Assembly: GCA_951799425.1 (NCBI GenBank) | Contig: OX637391.1 | Location: 16,272,051-16,336,050 of the forward strand | Reading direction: 5' to 3' | Origin: Ilex aquifolium | Lineage: Eukaryota > Streptophyta > Magnoliopsida > Aquifoliales > Aquifoliaceae | Length of the DNA: 64,000 bases | Part shown: piece by piece, positions 54,957 to 64,000 of the stretch | How the letters are laid out: each line of letters starts with the position of its first letter | How positions within the stretch are numbered: position 1 is the stretch's first letter | Program-made: the position numbers and the translations under genes | The notes under the pieces: generated by a model | Seen by the model: the letters and a program-made list of their open reading frames with translations, nothing else | Told to the model about the DNA's origin: nothing | The model's database searches: none

Positions 54957-54975
54957 TTGGCGTCGTATGTGGGAA
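54957..54975 (+). promoter_or_regulatory. Primer binding site of element 2
   Basis: attggcgtcgtatgtgggaa, two bases after the LTR, related to ttggcgccgtctgtgggaa-type sites in plant gypsy elements. Confidence 0.65.
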
Positions 54976-55589
54976 TGATTGCTTCGATTCTTGCTAAAAT
55001 TCTAACGATCTTTCAATAATTGATGGTCTCTATGCGCAACATGAGCAAAACTCAAGGAAATCTACTACGTTTGTAGAACCAGCAAGAAGACAATGTCGTG
55101 GGACAGTAGAGAATTCCAGCAAATCCTTTGCTGAGGCCAGAAGTCAATCCGCCAATGGCAGATCCCCCTCCAAACAACAAACTAGAAGCGCTACGTCAAG
55201 CCAATGAGCCTTTCCTCAAGCAAAATCAGGATCTATTAACTCTTATCCACACTCAGAATCTCTAAAGGACACAACCAACCCAGGATGATCCCCCGCATGG
55301 GGAACATCATCTTCAGAATCTCTTGAAGGATATTATAGAAGAGAATAATCTCAATCACTCTGCTAATAACGTGCATCACAGAGCCTTGGGAAATGGGGAG
55401 GAAAATGAGGTCTAGAGTCAAATTAAAGGAGTCTGCAGAGACGCGTGCGTCCTAGCTCCTCCTTAGCGAAATGGCAGGGATCAAGTTTGGGAGCGATGTT
55501 TCAGGGAGATTTAGTAGAAGCTAAGCCACATAAAGGAGGCAGTGAAAAGCAAAGATCCGATGACTATGGATGCTCTAGTTCAGTAAATA

Positions 55590-56260
55590 GAGTCATCATT
55601 CACTTTTGAGGTGTTACACTTTCCTCTTCCCAAAAAATTCAAAATGCCTCAGATCAAAACATTTGATGGGATGAAAGATCTCATAGACTACCTCAACATG
55701 TACAAGAAACAGATGAAATTGTATGGATACCACAATTCAGTGCGCTGCTGAGCCTTCATCATCACTCTAAAGGGCTTAGCCTTAGCTTGGTTCAATAGGC
55801 TAGTCCCAACTTCGATTTCCTCTTTTAGAAAGCTCTCCATTTAATTCGTATCCCACCTCATAGGGGCCTGAACTTACTGGAAGCCTTCTTACCACCTGCT
55901 GAGTGTGAAGTAGGGTCCAAATGAATCGCTGCAGAGCTATGTTCAGAAATTTAACTTAAAGTCCTTAAAAGTGGATGCCTTTGACGAGAAGTTCCCTTCA
56001 TAGCCTTTTCCATCGAACTGGGGGTCCAATCGAAGGATTTATTATTTTTGATTGCCAAGAACCCCCAAGCCAGTATGGCCAAAGTGTTGGCAAAAGTAGA
56101 GAAGTACATCAATGGTGAGGAAACTCTTCTCTCAAAAGCTGGAAACTCTACTCAGGGGGAGAAGGAAAATAAGAGAGATCAAAGCCCTAGGAAGGACCAA
56201 AATTGGGATCGAACCCTAAAGAGAGGCGGAGATTGTTCCCCTAAGAGGATATGTGACATC
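55590..56260 (+). pseudogene. gag: Gag of element 2
   Basis: FPLPKKFKMPQIKTFDGMKD, LKGLALAWFNRLVPTSISSF and NPQASMAKVLAKVEKYINGE can be read with stops near 55750, 55843, 55870 and 56002 and frame changes. The region from 54976 to 55590 has degenerate coding-like text without motif. Confidence 0.8.
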
Positions 56261-56379
56261 AGAGACCGTCTGGGTCCCCCCAACTCAGGAGCTACAACCA
56301 AAATACGCCCCAAACCATTTCACTCCCCTCAACACAACGATCTTGTAAGTGTTATATGAGGTTCAAAATGAGAAGTTCT

Positions 56380-57240
56380 TGAGGTGGCCACCTCGAATGA
56401 AGACGGATCTCCGCAAGCGAGATGCAACGAAGTACTATGAGTTACCACCAAGACCATGGCCACCATACCGATGATTGTGTACAATTGAAGATGGAGATTG
56501 AATTCCTGATCCAGCAAGGTCAGTTGTGCTACTTTGTAGCACAAGACAATCAAAATCGAGTTAACCCACCTCCTGCTCCACAATAACAAGTACCACCCCA
56601 ACATCAGCAACCCCTGGGTGAAATCAAGGTTATCTCTGGAGTATTTGTCGAAGGTGGGGAGACGAGCTCAGTAAGAAAAGTCTATATAAGGAAGGCTCAA
56701 GCATGATATGTATTGGAGGTCCAGTTTGTGCTTAAGTCATCTCAACTAAGCATGGACATTACGTTCTCAGACTCGGATCTTTAGGGGTGCTAACATCCTC
56801 ACGATGCTATTTTGGTTATAAAGGTCATTATAACCAACAAAACGATCCACAAAGTCCTTATTGATAATGGCAACTCGGCTAACATCATTTTTGCATCGGC
56901 CTTTGATAAGATGGCAACGAAAAGCTCGAGCTAGTGAAGACCTACCTGCTCGGGTTCTCGGGGGAGAGAGTGTTCCCCATAGGCTCTATTCAACGTTCTT
57001 ACAATGGGAGACCCCCCATGTTAGTCTACAACAATAGTACGCTTCTTGGTGGTGGATGTCCCTTCAGCCTACAATGTTCTTTTGGGAAGACCTTCCCTCA
57101 ACGATTTGAGGCCCATCCCGTATGTTTACCACCTGATAATGAAGTTTCAAATGGAGAACAGTGTAGGAATGGTCCGAGGAGACTAGTGCATAGCGAAAGA
57201 GTGCTACGTGGCTTCGATGAAACAAAAAGAGATTAAAACC
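56380..57240 (+). pseudogene. Zinc-knuckle-like region and protease of element 2
   Basis: YHQDHGHHTDDC-like text near 56445-56480 and the protease site [20 protein letters not shown] at about 56855-56915, with Ser-Asp changed to Asn at two places relative to element 1. Several frameshifts. Confidence 0.75.
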
Positions 57241-58140
57241 ATACAGTTGGATAAACTCAACATGATAGATGAGCTAGAGACGAGACCCACACCTTCAGAA
57301 GAACTGGAACCCATTCAAGTGGATGATGACTCGGTTGATTCCAGATTGCTCGGAGAGGTCAAACACATCCTTTTCCAGTTATTAAGAGCAAACATCAAGG
57401 TGTTTGCTTGGAAGCAAGAGGACATGCAAAGAATTGACCTAGCAGTCATAGTGCATAAGCTCAGTATTGATCCGACCTATTAGCCCATAAAGCAGAAATG
57501 AGGAAGCTTCGGCCCTGAGTCTTAAAAAGCTATAAACGAAGAGGTCTTCAAGCTCCTTCATGCCAAAGCCATCAGGAAGGATTACCCGACTTGGTTGGCA
57601 AACGTGGTTCTCTTAGAGAAGACTAGCGGCAAGTGGCGGCTCTGCATTGATTTCACTGACCTAAACAGTGCTTCTCCTGAAGATAGTTTCGCACTTCCAA
57701 GGATTCCTTATCGTAGATGGCACAGCTAGGCACGAGCTATTTAGCTTTATGGACGCCTTCTCGGGATATAATCAGATCAAGATGGACCCCAATGACCAAG
57801 AGAAAACATCATTTGTGACTGAACATGGAACTTATTATTACCAGGTCATGTCATTCAAGCTTAAGAACGCCTGTATGTTCTAGGAACAGATCGGGACATC
57901 CATAGAGGTCAATATTGATGATATGTTGATGAAATCGTTGAAGGCCAAGCTTCATATCCAGTGCCTTGAAGAATCCTTTCAAATACTCAAAAAGTATAAG
58001 ATGAAGTTCAACCCTGCAAAGTGTGTCTTTGGGGTCTCTACAGGAAAATTCTTAGGCTTCATAGTTAATAGTCGTGGCATTGAGGCTAATCCTGAGAAAG
58101 TCCAAGTAGTGATCGACATGCAGTCACCCACAAACATAAG
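57241..58140 (+). pseudogene. RT of element 2, active site mutated and partly deleted
   Basis: WRLCIDFTDLN, FMDAFSGYNQIKMDPNDQEK and VNIDDMLMKSLKAK are read. The YIDD tyrosine is Asn (codon aat near 57911) and about 30 bp just before it, present in element 1 (GATYQRLVNR), are missing. Stops at 57481 and 57883. Confidence 0.88.
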
Positions 58141-59200
58141 GGAAGTTCAATGTCTGACAGGAAGAATAGCTGCGTTGAACCACTTTATCTCCAGATCAAG
58201 CGACAAATGTCAGCCATTCTTTAAAGTATTAAAAGTAGCTTTTCATTGGGACAAGCGCTGTGAAGAGGCATTCAAAGCTCTGAAGGAATACCTCAATTCA
58301 CCCCCAGTTCTGGTTAACCTCAAGAAGGGGAGGTCCTTACCCTGTACCTTGTTGCGTCAAATTTTTCCATAAGTGCAACTCTAGTAAGAGAACGAGAAGA
58401 GCTCAACACTCCGTCTACTACTGAACTAGAGCTCTAAAGGGAGCAGAGGAGAGGTACCCAAATATGGAGAAACTGATTCTAGCCTTGGTGATAGTAGCAA
58501 GAAGGCTCATGCCTTATTTCCAAGCTCATACAATAGAAATCCCAACTAATCAACCGATGAAGTTGGTCTTATACAAGCCAAAGTCGTCGGGAAGACTAGT
58601 GAAATAGGTAGTCTAGCTCAGCGAGTTTGACATCAAATTCAAGCCCATAACAGCCATTAAGGGGTAGGGTTTAGCCAATTTTATCGTAGAGTTTACTAAG
58701 TCAGTAGGGCGGGAGGCATCTCAGGAATCAAATAACCTCGTCCTTGACCTTCAGACGTGGAAAATCTTGGTTGATGGGGAGTTCAACGCACAAGGTAACG
58801 GATCTGGCTTGATCTTGACCTCGCCAGATGGAATAAACCTGGAGTATACCCTCAGGTTCGATTTTTAGACTTCAAACAATAAAGCAAAGTACGAGGCAAT
58901 GATCGTCAGGCTTAGGTTAGCTCATTCTATGGAAGTTGAGCAACTCATAGTACACAACAATTCTCAACTAGTGGTAAGGCAAATAAAGGAGACATATGAA
59001 GATAGAGGGGAAAAATGGCACAATACTTGAAAAAAGTGTAAGAGCTGTTGAAAAAGTTCGTTCAGGTTAAAATCGTGCAAATTCCTCGAGCAGAGAATTT
59101 CTGAGTAGACACTTTAGTCAGACTGACCACTTTCTCACAAGAGAGCCTAAACATATTCATCCCAGTTGAGCACCTAGTCGAGTTTTCAGTGAGCTCTGAA
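58141..59200 (+). pseudogene. RNase H and aRNH of element 2
   Basis: SSDKCQPFFKVLKVAFHWDK then ILVDGEFNAQGNGSGLILTS, NKAKYEAMIVRLRLAHSMEV and VHNNSQLVVRQ. In the aRNH the Glu of TEYEA is Lys and the Asp of CSDSQ is Asn. Several stops. Confidence 0.85.
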
Positions 59201-59204
59201 CCGG

Positions 59205-60480
59205 ATGGACCCAATTCTAGCTTACCTACAAAATGGAGCTCTGCCCCTAGATTCTAAAGAAATAGCGAAGCTAAGGATTAGGTCATTCAGATTCACCCTT
59301 ATCCAAGGAAAGCTATACAAGAGAGGCTTATCTTCACCTCTCCTGAAATGCGTAGGAGAAAACGAAGCAAACTACATCTTAAGGGGACATCCACGAGGGC
59401 ATTTGCGGCAACCACATTGGAGCTCGAACCATAGCCTATAAGGCACTAAGACAAGGGTATTTCTAGCCTATAATTTTCATGGACGCAAAGGAGCTGGTTA
59501 AAAAATGGAAGGTCTATCAACTCAATGCAAACATCCCACGCTGTCCATCAGAGCTCCTCGCCTCGGTGGTAAATCCTTGGCCTTTCCATAAGTGGGGATT
59601 GGATATACTTGGACCTCTTCCAATAAGCACAGGGCAGTGTAGGTTCTCCATAATAGGAGGTCAACTATTTCGCTAAGTGGCTCGAGGTGGAGCCCCTAGC
59701 GAAGATCGCAGGGTAGAAAATTCAAAACTTCGTTTGGAAATTCATAATTTGCAGGTTTGGGATTCCGAGGGCCCTCGTCTCAGACAATGGGAGGCAATTC
59801 AAGAATTCAGCGTTTAAGGGATTCTGCACTCAGCTCAACATAAAGAACTACTTTTTCACACCAGCTCATCCAAAATCTAATGGACAAGCAGAAGTCACCA
59901 TCCAAATTATCAAAGCAGCTCTGAAGACCAGGCTTGAAGCTTCGAAGAGCCAATGGATAGAGCATTTTCCAGGGGTGCTATGGGTTTACAGAACCATTGT
60001 CAGGACAGCCACGAATAAGACACCTTTTTCTTCTAGCCTATGGCACAGAAGCAGTGGTTCCTGTTGAAATAAGTGCTTCATCTCTAAGGACAGAGTTCGC
60101 AGATCTACATCAGAATGACAGATTGTTGCTCATTAATCTTGACCTACTAGATAAGAAGAAGAATAATGCCTTGCAAGTTAATCTCGACCTACTAGATAAG
60201 AAGAGGAATAACGCCCTATAACACATCTCAGACTATCAAAGAAAGACAACATGGTTCTATAATAGGAGAGTTAATCAAAGAAGTTTTAGAGTAGGAGATC
60301 TTGTCTTAAAAAAACTCCCCCTGGCTAGGAAAGACCCCGCACATGGGAAATTAGGACCCAACCGGGAAGGACCGTACATAATCACAAAGGTGATCAGACT
60401 AGGAAACTATGAGTTGTAAACTGAAGAAGGAAAAACCCTACCTCACTGGTGGAATGCAGACGATTTTAAGAGGTTTTACC
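59205..60480 (+). pseudogene. Integrase of element 2 with 45-bp internal duplication
   Basis: GLDILGPLPISTGQCRFSII, VSDNGRQFKN and SNGQAEVTI keep the acids, but frames change near 59655 and 60020. The segment NLDLLDKKKNNALQV (60135-60179) is repeated directly as NLDLLDKKRNNAL (60180 onward). Confidence 0.88.
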
Positions 60481-60594
60481 ATTAGTGAGCTGATGCTAGA
60501 AAATAACAGAGGAGAGGTCCTTTGTAAATATTTTCAATCAATGAATGAAACATTCATTTTGCAGTTAAAGTATCGGCTCATTCCTTTAAAGAAT

Positions 60595-61245
60595 GAGTTG
60601 AGCTCTTCAGCTCATAAACATACGATGATCTCTTCAGCTCATAAACATACAATGAACTCTTAAGCTCATGAACTCAAGATGAGCTCTTTAACTCATAAAT
60701 AATCAATGAGTTCTTTAACTCATAAACATACAATGAGATCTTAAGCTCATAAACTCAAGATGAGCTATTCAGCTCATAACCATGTGATGAACTCTTAAGC
60801 TCATAAAAATAAGATGAGCTCTTTAGCTCATAAGAAAGTGGTGAGTTCTTCAGCTCATGAATAAATGATGAGCTCTTCAGCTCATTAAAGTAAAATGAGT
60901 TCCTCAACTCGTAAAAAACGATGAGCTCTTCAGCTCATAAACATAAGATGAGCTCTTCAGCTCATAAAAACAAGATGAGTTCTTCATCTCATAAACGTAA
61001 GATGAGCTCTTAAGCTCATAAAAATAAGATAAACTCTTCAACTCATAAACAAACAATGAGCTCTTCAGCTTATAAGCGTAAGATGAGCTCTTAAGCTTAT
61101 AATCATATAATGAGCTCTTAAGCTCATAAACATAAAATAAGCTCTTAAGCTCATAAACATAAAATAAGCTCTTAAGCTCATAAACAAACGATGAGCTCTT
61201 TAGCACATAAATATAAAATAATCTCTTCAAGCTCATAGATGTTCA
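60595..61245 (+). repeat. ~27-bp hairpin tandem array of element 2
   Basis: About 23 degenerate copies of gatgagctcttcagctcata with a 7-9 base linker (aacataa, aaacaa). Its hairpin ATGAGCTCTTCAGCTCAT is identical to the second hairpin of the 55-bp units in element 1. Confidence 0.93.
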
Positions 61246-61595
61246 ATGAGCCCAAGTCTAGGGGGCTACGCAGACCTTAGACTTGGCCCCATAAACAAGT
61301 AGTTTTGAAACAACTGCTCCCAGAAGACCAAGACCCTTCTTGAAGCACAGGGCAAGGAAGGAGACATATCTCCACAATCTCAAGCATAAAGAAAGAAAAA
61401 GATATTAATTTGAAATATTTTTCAAAGCCAGTTTCTATTTAAAAATGGAAGTTACAAAGCTGAAAGTCCATTGCTAAAAAAGAAAATAGAGAAGCTAAGC
61501 ATCTACAGATGTGGGTAGTAGTCTCTTCCTGATTCTTAGCCACTTCAACATCTTCATATAGCTCAGGACCAGTCACAGTGGCATCCCTCTAACCT
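61246..61595. other. Spacer between array and antisense gene, element 2
   Basis: No captured gene fragment here, in contrast to element 1. Contains gtctagggggctacgcagac and its near-complement-like ccttagacttggcccc, a small hairpin at 61256-61290. Confidence 0.5.
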
Positions 61596-63990
61596 TCAGG
61601 CAGAATAGGAGCCAGTCTGACCTTCAGGCAAAGCGGGACCTAAGTTCTCCACCTCATCCGAATCAACCACTAGGAGCCGCCCCATCCACAGCTGCAACTT
61701 TCTTTTCATTGGCTTCTTCCTCCTCAGCCAAAAATCCCTTTTCTTTTTCCCCTTTTTCTCCAAGGGGAGGCTCGAAGTCAAAATCCTGATCAGGATATTC
61801 CTTCATGGCCTACTTTTGGAAGGTGAAGTAGCCCTTTGACTAGGCAATGGAATTTTCATCATTCAGACCAACGATGGTGGCATCCCTGACAGCTACATTG
61901 GACTTTTTGGCCTCGAACTCCTTGTGGTAGTTGCTGCAGACTATGCTCAAATCTTTTAGGTCATCCTTTGCTGACTTTACCACTTCCCAAGCCTCCAGCA
62001 CATCTTTCCGAGCTTGCATGAGACCATCTGTCTTCAACTTGACCTTGGTCTCGAGCCTCTCTTTGGACGAGCTCAGATCCTTGACCTTCTTCTTGAGATC
62101 ATTACTCTCGAATGTCAGCTCTGCAACCTTGAGCTCAGAAGCCTTAAGAGATTCTTGACATCTTTGATATCCTTCTCTAAAGCTCGAACTCTGTTCACCA
62201 AAGCACCGATGTGTATCGCCATCTACAAAAATAGATATAGTTCAGGAACTGAGGTATCCATTAAACCCTAAAGATAGAGATCAAGAACTTACCGAGGTTA
62301 CCCCGTGTAAGGCACTGACAACTGAGGTAGAAAGAGACATCAGGGAAGCCTTTTGGATGTCGGTTTCGGGAACGATTGAGAGCATGACACTGGCGGTTAC
62401 GTTCATGTCACCCAGAAGAGAATGCTTACCTTTGGCCACACTAGCTGAAGGACTCCCTGACGCCCCATGAAGTACTCTCGAAGGTGCTCCCTTTGAAGTC
62501 TGCGTTGGAAGGTTGTCATGAAGAGATGGTGTAGCTTCAAAAGAGGTTTTGATCACCTCGTTAGGCATGGCAGAGATCTTGGCCACCTCTGCAGGAGTCT
62601 TCTTGAGCTCAGAAGGAGGATCCTTAACCTTCTTAGCATAAATAGATGGCTTGGGAGCAGTAAAGGCCTTCTTCTTGGGAATTTTTTCTGAAGGCTCCAG
62701 GTCGTCATCGAGCATGCCCTCTGCTTCCTTTTTCGGCAAACTTTGAGGCTTTACCATCAGCCCTCATCTTGGCCAGCTTTGCCTTAACGACATCAGCGTT
62801 TGGAGCCATGGCGTTAAGATCTAAGTAGGAAAGGAAAACAAAGGACTAATCTAGAGATCCTACAAAATAGGATGAAATTCTAACAAAAGGTATAAAATAG
62901 TGGTCTTACCAAGAAGGTCTTCTCTTCTAATAGTAGAAAGAGGTATAGTAACCTCAACTTTTGCCACTGGAGGCCCTAAGCTGTGCTTAGCTAGAATCAA
63001 GGATATAATGAGCTTGGCGTATTTCTTCGAGGGGCATTCTTTAAGGTCTTGAAGGAGGAGCTTTTCGTTGGCACTAAGGTCGAGACGAATACCTGAAACC
63101 ACAAAAGAAAATGTCAATACTGATAAAGATATAAAAAATAGAGCTCAACTAAGACACCTCGACATGGACTCACACAAATTATATGGGTCTAACCAAGCTT
63201 GAGGCACAAAAAGTGTATCAGAGGCATCCCTCGGGTTGAACTCGCACTCCTTGCCAAACACAAAGAAGAATCTATCTTTTCAACCTTTGTGGGAGGTCAG
63301 CAGATCGGTTATCAGGGCACTAGTCTTCACCCGCTTCGAAATATAAAGGAAGCCATCGACAAGAGAGAACTTGACATTGAGAAATTCACGAGTAAGGGAA
63401 TAGTAGGGAAGCCAACAAGGTCGTTTTCTTTAAAGAAAACCATAAGGCCCACAAGGATACCCCAGAAGTTGGAGGAGAGTCGAGCTGGACATACATTGAA
63501 ATGCTGGAGCACGAACTTTAGGAATAGGTGCACGGGAAACCTAAGCCCATTCTCAAAGGTAACAGAAAAGAAACATATCTTCTCAGTAAGCAAGGTGTTA
63601 TAACGGTTATCAACGTTAGGATACCAGACACGCATGTTCTTAGGGAAACCACACTTGGCAGAAAGTGTACCGAGCTGAAGAGGGGTAATTTTACTGGGCC
63701 CAAGGGTATTTGAGGTGCTCGGAGTGTCCTCATCCTCCCCAGTAATGCCCGAGGTCCCCATAACATTTTTCCTAGCCCGTCTCTTTCGAGACCTCTTGGG
63801 CTTCGCAATTGGGCCAAAAAGGAACAAGGGAGCCCTAGCACTAACAACCTAGATTTCGACAACGTCAACCCTTAAAAATTTATCTATCTCATCGCCCACA
63901 TCTCCAAGGTCACTGACCTCATCAGGGTCAGAAAAATTTACCCCTTCACTCACCTCGGGGGAGCTCGGTAGATCATCCTCACCAAACCAT
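61596..63990 (-). pseudogene. Antisense gene B of element 2
   Basis: Right to left: leader SDLGDVGDEIDKFLRVDVVE, domain FENGLRFPVHLFLKFVLQHF and CPARLSSNFWGILVGLMVFF, RFFFVFGKECEFNPRDASDT, exon LDLSANEKLLLQDLKECPSK with a GTAAGA donor near 62907, the Ser/Pro/Lys region 62757-62290 ending at a GTAAGT donor, then a coiled coil and a C-terminal EYPDQDFDFEP-like part. Order and splice positions match gene B of element 1. Frameshifts and stops are present. It continues to the window edge or starts just beyond it. Confidence 0.75.
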
Positions 63991-64000
63991 CTACGATGAC

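Larger units (their letters stand above)
54195..64000 (+). mobile_element. Element 2: decayed Tat-lineage retrotransposon, 3' end outside window
   Basis: Same layout as element 1: 5' LTR, primer site, gag, protease, RT, RNase H, aRNH, integrase, hairpin array, antisense gene B. It has many more stops and deletions than element 1. The left flank is GTAAC (54190-54194). No equivalents of gene A or of the RPS18 fragment are present. Confidence 0.92.

Noticed and set aside
60904-61236. 110-residue minus-strand open frame of repeated YELKSS units
   Set aside because: It arises because the ~27-bp array unit is a multiple of three without stop on that strand; it has no start context or other protein feature.
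63518-63868. 116-residue minus-strand frame
   Set aside because: Alternative frame of antisense gene B in element 2; the conserved domain is in the overlapping frame.
1-64000. Organellar DNA insertions and rRNA genes
   Set aside because: I saw no stretch with recognisable chloroplast, mitochondrial or rRNA text; a database search would be needed for short pieces.

Overview
This is nuclear DNA of a flowering plant, most likely a eudicot. It is AT-rich and holds two spliced plant genes in a sea of transposable elements: Ty3/gypsy Tat and chromovirus lineages, Ty1/copia, a LINE, SINEs, Mutator-like and MITE elements. No bacterial, organellar, CRISPR or viral-replicon structure was seen. The species cannot be named from the sequence.

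Layout. (1) 1-11477: 3' part of a Tat-lineage Ty3/gypsy element (element 1). It has gag end, protease, RT, RNase H, a second archaeal-type RNase H and integrase on +. These are followed by a 55-bp hairpin-bearing tandem array, a captured fragment of the host ribosomal protein S18 gene, two related intron-containing genes on the opposite strand, and the 3' LTR. (2) 11478-19800: gene-poor AT-rich DNA with an RNase H-like relic, foldbacks, a SINE and an apparently intact heavy-metal-associated isoprenylated protein (HIPP) gene at 17923-18922. (3) 19802-23410: decayed Reina-like chromovirus on -, cut by a MITE. (4) 24277-27736: mosaic of a Tekay-like LTR plus gag, a Mutator-like transposase fragment, and the 3' end of a copia element. 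(5) 27743-35000: Ulp1-protease-like pseudogene split by an 819-bp solo LTR, a foldback MITE, and a Mutator-like transposase on - holding two TTA-type MITEs. (6) 35900-40500: mini-repeats, a perfect SINE, and a possible Helitron end. (7) 40557-49668: a SINA-like RING E3 ubiquitin ligase gene on -. Its single 8-kb intron splits the RING finger and houses a LINE and nested TIR elements. (8) 49750-53901: foldbacks and a gag-only LTR element (TR-GAG type). (9) 54195-64000: element 2, a more decayed Tat relative of element 1, continuing past the window.

The two host genes appear unrelated. HIPP proteins bind metal through a CxxC motif and attach to membranes by prenylation; SINA-like proteins ubiquitinate substrates. 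The most unusual feature is the 3' cassette of the Tat elements. In both copies an array of short perfect hairpins sits exactly where the sense pol transcript and the antisense genes converge. In element 1 a piece of host RPS18 has been spliced into that array. Gene A (5713-6802) and gene B (7608-10444) are paralogues carrying a conserved 'putative gypsy-type' domain and coiled coils. Gene B has a decayed counterpart in element 2, while gene A does not. Many insertion events can be read directly from target-site duplications, and one MITE insertion has its unoccupied (empty) site elsewhere in the same window.
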